Translations under genes and position numbers: made by a program | In this document: positions 59,901-64,000 of the stretch, piece by piece | Layout of the letters: each line of letters starts with the position of its first letter | Numbering within the stretch: the stretch's first letter is position 1 | The notes under the pieces: generated by a model | Told to the model about the DNA's origin: nothing | Database searches by the model: none | Seen by the model: the letters and a program-made list of their open reading frames with translations, nothing else | Origin: Rhynchospora pubera | Taxonomy: Eukaryota > Streptophyta > Magnoliopsida > Poales > Cyperaceae | Assembly (NCBI GenBank): GCA_028095005.1 | Contig: CM051460.1 | Span: 82,663,676-82,727,675, forward strand | DNA length: 64,000 nt | Direction of reading: 5' to 3'

Positions 59901-62744
59901 TCAGAAGAACGGTATAAACCAGTAATAGATTTGCTTGATTCAATTAGGCAAAAGATAATGGTGAAGTTTGACCAAAGGAGAAAATTAGCCAGTAAATGGA
60001 AATGCCTACTAGTTCCAAAGGTGGCTGACAACATCAAGCGCCTTTCACGGGTATATATATCTATAACTTTTATTACCAAGTTCATTTCAATTCAATTTTT
60101 ATAAATTAGTTATTTACAGCCATAGTACACTAAATTGTTGTTTACTGGTAATTCAATTCACTTTTAACAAATTTGTTATTTACTATCAATTTAAATAAAA
60201 ATGTTGTTTACAGTCATAAAAAATAATTTTGATTTTACTGGAAAATATAAAACCAAAGCCTATCTTTACTGATCTAACTCTTTCGTTTTTAATATGTACT
60301 GTTTTTTAGAGTGTGCATCAATATGAAGTGCATAGAAGTGTAGATTCCTGTGCTGAAGTACAAAAGGATGGGCTGAGATGGGCAATTGATTTAGATAAGC
60401 AAACATGTAGTTGTAGGGCATGGCAAGTTAGAGGCATTCCTTGTGTACATGCTGCTACATGCATAGCCTCGATAAGGAATGTCAAATGGAAAAATTATGT
60501 TCATTCATACTACACAGTTGATCGATTTAAGATGGCTTATGCTATAGGCATAGCACCGATGCCAAGTAGGAATGAATGGGTGAAAGTTGATTTAGGTTAC
60601 CATATGCTCCCACCAACACTGAAACGTCCGACAGGAAGACCAAGAAAAAATCGTATTAGAGCATCAGATGAACCAAAGAAGAGACCCCATAAATGCTCAC
60701 GTTGCGGTATCTATGACCATCATAAGACCACATGCAAAAACACTGTTCTGTCTGAAGAAAACGAATTGAAGGGGCTCCTCAAGCACATAGTTCAAAATTA
60801 AAAAGGTCTGTTTATTTTTCATATTTCATTTATCAAGTTGTTGATTAAGTGTTTTAATTAATATTATAATTTTCTTGTAGACGTTCAAAGAATAGGGCGT
60901 GCCCATCAAGTATTTTTAAGATTCTCCAAGAAGAAGAAAGGAACTGATATTTTGCATACTTTTGGTCATGTGGTTTTTTTTTATCAAACTATTCTAGTTG
61001 AGATGTAATACTTTTGTTTGATCCAAAACTAGAATATGGAAGCATGTGAGTGAGAAGCTTGTAATACTTTTATTTTTATCAAACTATTCACTGTGTCAGG
61101 GAGAAGCATTGATGCTAGGCATGTTCATTAATGTCGAGTTCTAAATACAATACAGTACTTGTTTGATTTTTTAGGCTTGGATTCATGTAATTTCTGGTTC
61201 CAATTTGTTTCCTAAAAGAAATTAAAGCGAGGTGGCTTTGGGGCATAAGCTATCTTTATATTGGAGAGTAAAATTTATTCTAACAACTGTCAGATTTTCT
61301 AGCACATGAAGTGTTGCCAGAATTCTTGTGAGCAACGCTTTTATGAAAATTTTGCTTAATACTAAAATAATTTTGATGAAAACTACAATTTTGAGTATTT
61401 TGTGACTGGTTGTATCGGTGATAGTGCACAAATTTAATGAAAGAGCATCCAATTTTATACTGGTACATTGATAGAGCTGCTTCAAGTTGATTGTGTCAAA
61501 TTAAGAACTTATTTAAATACCATTTACTTTGAAAATTGTGTGCACATATGAAGGCGAGCAATTGTCATATAAGTATAGTTTTGTTAGAAATTAAGAACCA
61601 TTTATATGCAAGACATGACTTTTTGCGAGAACAAACCTAAAAGTTAGGTGCTCACTGGCAAGAGATGAAATAAAGTGAGTCGTGCAAAGGAAGGGCGTGA
61701 AAAGAAAATGTGGGCATGTGGGGGCAGGTCAGGTCAGGTTAGGGGTATAATAGTCATAGCAGTGATATTTTAATTTTTTTATTTAAAATATGATTAAAAA
61801 TAATGAAAAGGGGTTAAGTCCAAATAAAATCGGATTAGAAGGGTTTATATCCAATTTTAAAGATTAGAGGGGTTTATGTTTGAATGGAGGAGATTAAAGG
61901 GGTTTATATCCGATTTTCCCTATATATTAATGTTGTGGGAATTTGAAAGTTTTGTGGCTTTTGCTAAAATAGAAAGGAAAAAAAGGGAGCCAACAAGAAT
62001 TAGTCCTTCAAGACTGATTGTTTAATTAAAACCGTCCAAGTTTAATGGACTGCAACTATGCACAACAATCAGATCATCGTGATAAGAAATTCAATAGTAA
62101 AGATACAATAAAAAGTGAGAAACATGCATTACTAGGAGAAACACTATCGATGGATTAATTCGATAATGCCTAAAGCAATTAATCAATAAAAACATATCAA
62201 ACTAAAAGATTAAAAGGGGATAGTACTACATCTGTTCATTAAAGTTTTATGCGTGATAATTAAGAAAACTTTCAAGTTTAAAAGAGGGCAATCTTTTTCA
62301 GGGTAAAAAAAAAGGCAATTTAGAAGCAGTAGATAATATTTTTTTAAACAAAATTACTAGATAAATAACTTACTGTTCCTCAAGCTTCTCAAGATCTTTT
62401 TTAACATCCACTCCGACGAAGCGATACCGGTTGTCCAAGAAAAATTGATGTAAGTTGTCAGGGATGCGTCCGCAGTGTAGGAGTTGAAAGAGGAGGCAGC
62501 GACTGCCTACGCAGAGTTGAAGCAAGGCCACGGGGTTCTGTCCAGACGTGCCATGCCATTTATGAGGACACCACACAATGTCCAAACCGACAGTGACGGG
62601 TTTGCGCCACTGTCCGGTGAAGCGGAGGACCTCATCGATCCAGTTGGAGGCAGTAATATACGAAGCAGTGACAGTGGTCTTTATCTTATAGCCGCCGATA
62701 GTGACGATGAAGGTGTTGTCAGTATTGTCATACAAGATTCCCAT
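56899..62744 (-). CDS. Exonuclease-like copy 5 with MULE in intron and MITE-derived C-terminus
   Basis: Exons 62744-62374 and 57208-56899 join in phase 2 (CA/G, donor GTAAGT, acceptor ACAG) to give 226 aa. Motifs: exo I VGLDIVW (D55 kept, Glu replaced by V57), exo II FVGVDVKKDL, exo III YAAFD. Loss of the exo I Glu, a metal ligand in this family, should weaken or abolish activity. The 5165-bp intron holds a complete 4643-bp MULE. After GHRLVSI the frame enters a Tourist MITE and adds GSVWIVGRKKKKEEEEKKL before a stop at 56899, in place of the short native tail (compare GRRLVTGDY in copy 2). Whether the long intron is spliced is unknown. Confidence 0.7.
57278..57463. repeat. MULE left terminal inverted repeat
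   Basis: Contains repeated CCCCTCTAAT motifs (ATAAACCCCTCTAAT occurs three times). Ends near TATACCCCTAACCT. Pairs with 61738-61920. Confidence 0.9.
58296..60801 (+). pseudogene. MULE (MURA-type) transposase with one nonsense codon
   Basis: Exon 1 58296-60050 and exon 2 60310-60801 (donor GTATAT, acceptor TTTAG) join in phase 0, about 748 codons. It has an N-terminal PB1-like region (DDLLGEVRCLYSL), an acidic linker, and a MuDR DNA-binding domain (KFPDAKTFRRALNHFAV, with CNWRI and HDC zinc ligands). The MULE catalytic core has DDE residues in VALDACHLKG, ISADMQKEL and NNIAETFNSW. Then come a SWIM zinc finger (CSCRAWQVRGIPCVH) and a terminal CCHC knuckle (CSRCGIYDHHKTTC). The only defect seen is TGA at 59520-59522, where DSWE is followed by a stop instead of the expected Trp; the frame continues unchanged. 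It binds the ends and moves the element. A 5' UTR intron ending at about 58260 is likely. Confidence 0.9.
60802..61737. other. MULE 3' non-coding region
   Basis: Between transposase stop and right inverted repeat. No further gene, in particular no second MuDR-type MURB gene, recognised. Confidence 0.55.
61738..61920. repeat. MULE right terminal inverted repeat
   Basis: Inverted partner of 57278-57463, with few differences (for example GATTAGAAGGGTTTATATCC for the matching left segment). Confidence 0.9.
61930..62373. other. Rest of the copy 5 intron
   Basis: Intron DNA between the MULE target duplication and the exon 1 donor; no feature seen. Confidence 0.5.
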
Positions 62745-63842
62745 CTCTCTCGTTTTCTTTCTTTTGCTATCGAGAGGATGCGATGTAGAAGAAGCAAAAA
62801 AAGGGTCGTGATAAGTTGGGAATTTTGAATTTTCTGATGATGTTAATGTTTGGTCGAGTGCCGCGGCTCCTGTTATATAGATATTTTCAATTTTGATTAT
62901 TAAATTTAGTACTAAGCCAAAATAGATATATTATTTAGGCAAGTTATAGCAAATAGATTTGATTGCCATAATTAATTGCTATGAATATGTGTGTGTTCGA
63001 GGGCCCAGTCTTATGTTTTCATTTTATTTCGTGGGTTAAGATTAACATATCTATAAATACTTTCCATATATATAAATTAACTAAGTAAGCGATTTCAATG
63101 TCCCAAAATAACAATTATTTTAATTAAATTATAATATTTTGATGAAACTAATATGGACAGCTAAAAATACTTTACTATACTTAGGAATTCTTAATTTGTT
63201 TGTTTAATTGTTTCGTCTCTTTATTAACGCAACTGAATTAATTTACTAATGGAGACTGGCATTTTTTTACTATAAATTAATTTGACAAGTTTGAGTATAG
63301 TAAAACTAATTCAAAATTTGAAATCAGACAAGTTAAACATGATTTAGACCTGTATATATTTTATAAGACAATAAAATGTAACTTCTATCGTCATCAAATG
63401 TCCGAAAATAACGGCATTTTATAAAATGAAGAAGTTCCATCTTAATGGCCCACTAGACTAATAAAGACTGGAGTTCAAAGAGGGACAAAGGATTAAAGGG
63501 TCCGACGTAGTTCTGAAGAAAATCAATAAGCAGTTTATTTGCAATAGCATTGCTCTTGAAAAGAATATTTCATTGCAGGGAGGGCATTGTCTTCTAGTGA
63601 ATTTTATTTGTAATCAATTGAGACCAACAATATTATATGAATAAAATCAAAGATTCGAAATGTCAATGAATAAGCATTCAAATTTAAAATTTAGATGGAA
63701 AAATATTTAAATAAAAAGTAAAGTTCTGGGGGTGGAAATGTATCAAATTTGCCGAATTAAATAATCACATCTTAGTTCGTGAATATTGCATTACAACAGG
63801 TGTATTTCGCAAAAGAGAAAACATTCTTTCTGTTTTTTCGAA
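62745..63842. other. Region between divergent copies 5 and 6
   Basis: AT-rich. Near 62745 it holds the CT-rich leader of copy 5 (on -). From about 63755 to 63842 it matches, inverted, the DNA at 19907-19990 beyond the Helitron-like insertion, which preserves the empty site at 63842/63843. Confidence 0.5.
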
Positions 63843-63949
63843 TATAGAAAGAAAAAAAATATATTCTCTCCGACTACGACTCACTATCCACTTCAGAGAA
63901 ATTAAAAACCCCACTTCTCTCTCTCTCTCTCTCTCTCTCTAGGAAAGGC
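63843..63949 (+). promoter_or_regulatory. Leader / proximal promoter of copy 6
   Basis: Similar to the 113 bp upstream of copy 1 (CTCTCCGACT, CCATCCACTTCAGA-type, AAAACCCCACTTCTCTCTCT), with a longer (CT)n tract. Confidence 0.55.
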
Positions 63950-64000
63950 ATGGCGACAGGAATATACCAAAACGACGACGAAGAAACCTTCACTGTCACC
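63950..64000 (+). CDS. Werner-type exonuclease-like copy 6, 5' end only
   Basis: ATG at 63950 opens a frame of 17 codons to the window edge (MATGIYQNDDEETFTVT). All 51 bases are identical to the start of copy 1 (7431-7381), and the leader is homologous too. It is thus a recent duplicate of copy 1 in inverted orientation relative to it. The exonuclease motifs lie beyond the window. Confidence 0.75.
   Translation, partial: MATGIYQNDDEETFTVT

Larger units (their letters stand above)
57278..61920 (+). mobile_element. Complete Mutator-like (MULE) transposon, 4643 bp
   Basis: Terminal inverted repeats of about 185 bp (57278-57463 and 61738-61920) begin GGGAAAATTGGATATAAACC on the left and GGGAAAATCGGATATAAACC on the right. 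A perfect 9-bp target duplication TATATATTA flanks the element (57269-57277, 61921-61929), diagnostic for Mutator. It encodes a MURA-type transposase on +. Similarity of the two ends and an almost intact transposase indicate recent insertion. Confidence 0.95.

Overview
This window is nuclear DNA from a flowering plant. The evidence is GT-AG introns, a wall-associated-kinase (WAK) relic, plant STE20/MAP4K and TPX2 remnants, and plant transposons (solo LTR, Helitron-like, MULE, hAT and Tourist-type MITEs, SINE and LINE tails). The AT-rich composition and the gene families suggest a eudicot. I cannot name the species.

Layout. 1-109 is the acidic C-terminus of an unidentified + strand gene. 680-4935 (-) is a WAK-type receptor kinase pseudogene with several frame breaks, split by a 1758-bp solo LTR with a perfect 5-bp target duplication. 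5985-7431 (-) is the first of six related genes for small (about 210 aa) Werner-type 3'-5' exonuclease-like proteins. Directly upstream of it lies about 12.4 kb (7545-19906) of Helitron-like DNA with nested elements. 19.9-22.8 kb is repeats and MITEs. 22.8-32.5 kb holds a GA-rich leader, two small exons and several broken copies of TPX2-motif exons, amplified by a recent duplication with a ~4.4-kb offset. 32.6-38.2 kb is the 3' half of a MAP4K-alpha-type kinase gene without its catalytic domain. A ~520-bp direct repeat (about 21.9 and 39.7 kb) brackets this whole block.

From 43.6 kb to the end the exonuclease-like family resumes: copy 2 (43624-44488, intact), copy 3 (46899-48913, interrupted by about 1.1 kb of scrambled retroelement filler), copy 4 (53207-54399, open but without catalytic residues), copy 5 (56899-62744, with a complete 4.64-kb MULE in its intron and a C-terminus supplied by a MITE), all on -, and copy 6 (63950 onward, +, cut by the window end). 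Copies 2-5 share one phase-2 intron. Copy 1 has a phase-0 intron elsewhere. All six have CT-rich leaders just before the start codon.

The main story is a locally expanding and decaying family of short Werner-exonuclease-like genes in transposon-rich DNA. Copies 1 and 6 are identical over the 51 coding bases visible. Their shared leader dates the Helitron-like insertion upstream of copy 1 after their duplication, because copy 6 keeps the empty site. Functions are inferred from motifs only; no expression evidence is available.
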